Origin: Streptomyces europaeiscabiei
GTDB taxonomy: Bacteria; Actinomycetota; Actinomycetes; Streptomycetales; Streptomycetaceae
DNA length: 64,000 bases
Direction: 5' to 3'
Assembly (NCBI RefSeq): GCF_036346855.1
Contig: NZ_CP107841.1
Span: 5,150,001 to 5,214,000, forward strand
The position numbers and the translations under genes were made by a program. Below are positions 63,928-64,000 of the stretch, piece after piece. The notes beneath the pieces were generated by a model, which saw only the letters and a program-made list of their open reading frames with translations, ran no database searches and was not told where the DNA came from. How positions within the stretch are numbered: position 1 is the first letter of the stretch; every line of letters begins with the position of its first letter.

Positions 63928-64000
63928 CGCCTACCCCGCCGTGTTCGTCGACTGGCCAGGAATCATCCGCCTGACACCTCTGGAAGTTTGCTGAAAGTAC

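Overview
The window is high-GC chromosomal DNA from a Streptomyces or a very close relative. The evidence is the codon use with frequent GTG/TTG starts, an ssgA sporulation gene at the right end, a Rex-type operator in front of cydAB, Streptomyces-type parS sites (core GTTTCACGTGAAAC), clusters of DnaA boxes, and a gene order that, as I recall it, follows the S. coelicolor SCO39xx region in reverse, from the HtrA/GDPD end to thiC and ssgA. Five parS or parS-like sites and several DnaA boxes suggest that oriC is not far away. Most of the window is conserved chromosomal core; one accessory block stands out.

Layout. 1-11.7 kb: an HtrA-like protease cut by the window edge, GDPD, two signalling proteins (a HATPase and a GAF-PP2C protein), a SEC-C/DUF5926 protein, a possible structured RNA, a secreted protein, a prim-pol-like protein, a Xaa-Pro aminopeptidase, a CitG-like protein and a Tat-exported intradiol dioxygenase. 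11.9-20.4 kb: a complete FxSxx-COOH locus (fxsA, fxsB, fxsC, fxsT). It encodes a 65-aa RiPP precursor ending in FQSSV, a radical SAM/SPASM maturase with an HEXXH extension, a TIR-like protein, and a 1323-aa ParA-TIR-NB-ARC-TPR protein. 21-28.6 kb: a HATPase, then a copper-handling operon (membrane protein, YcnI, Sco1, PCuAC, CopC-CopD, Dyp peroxidase). 28.8-33.3 kb: pheA, a 680-bp gap rich in DnaA boxes, serS with a HAD phosphatase, a decayed repeat array and tRNA-Ser(GCT). 33.5-38 kb: a small conserved protein and a four-gene ABC export cluster. 38-46.2 kb: an M24 peptidase, an alpha/beta-hydrolase-SDR fusion, a MerR regulator, KptA, an LLM oxidoreductase, a HAD phosphatase and an M23 peptidase. 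46.5-52.9 kb: the cytochrome bd operon cydA-cydB-cydDC behind a Rex operator, with three parS sites around the cydDC start. 53-64 kb: hisC, a LacI regulator, a metallophosphatase, a membrane protein, a TerD-VWA protein, thiC under a TPP riboswitch, a YibE/F membrane protein and ssgA.

The most notable points are the full fxsABCT locus, in which RiPP chemistry is coupled to immune-receptor-like TIR/NB-ARC/TPR proteins; a TPP riboswitch whose aptamer carries an inserted hairpin containing a parS-like palindrome; a DnaA-box cluster between pheA and serS; a decayed copy of the thiC 3' end that, with the real thiC, brackets the terD-VWA gene; and a three-hairpin intergenic element ending in a terminator near 4.1 kb.
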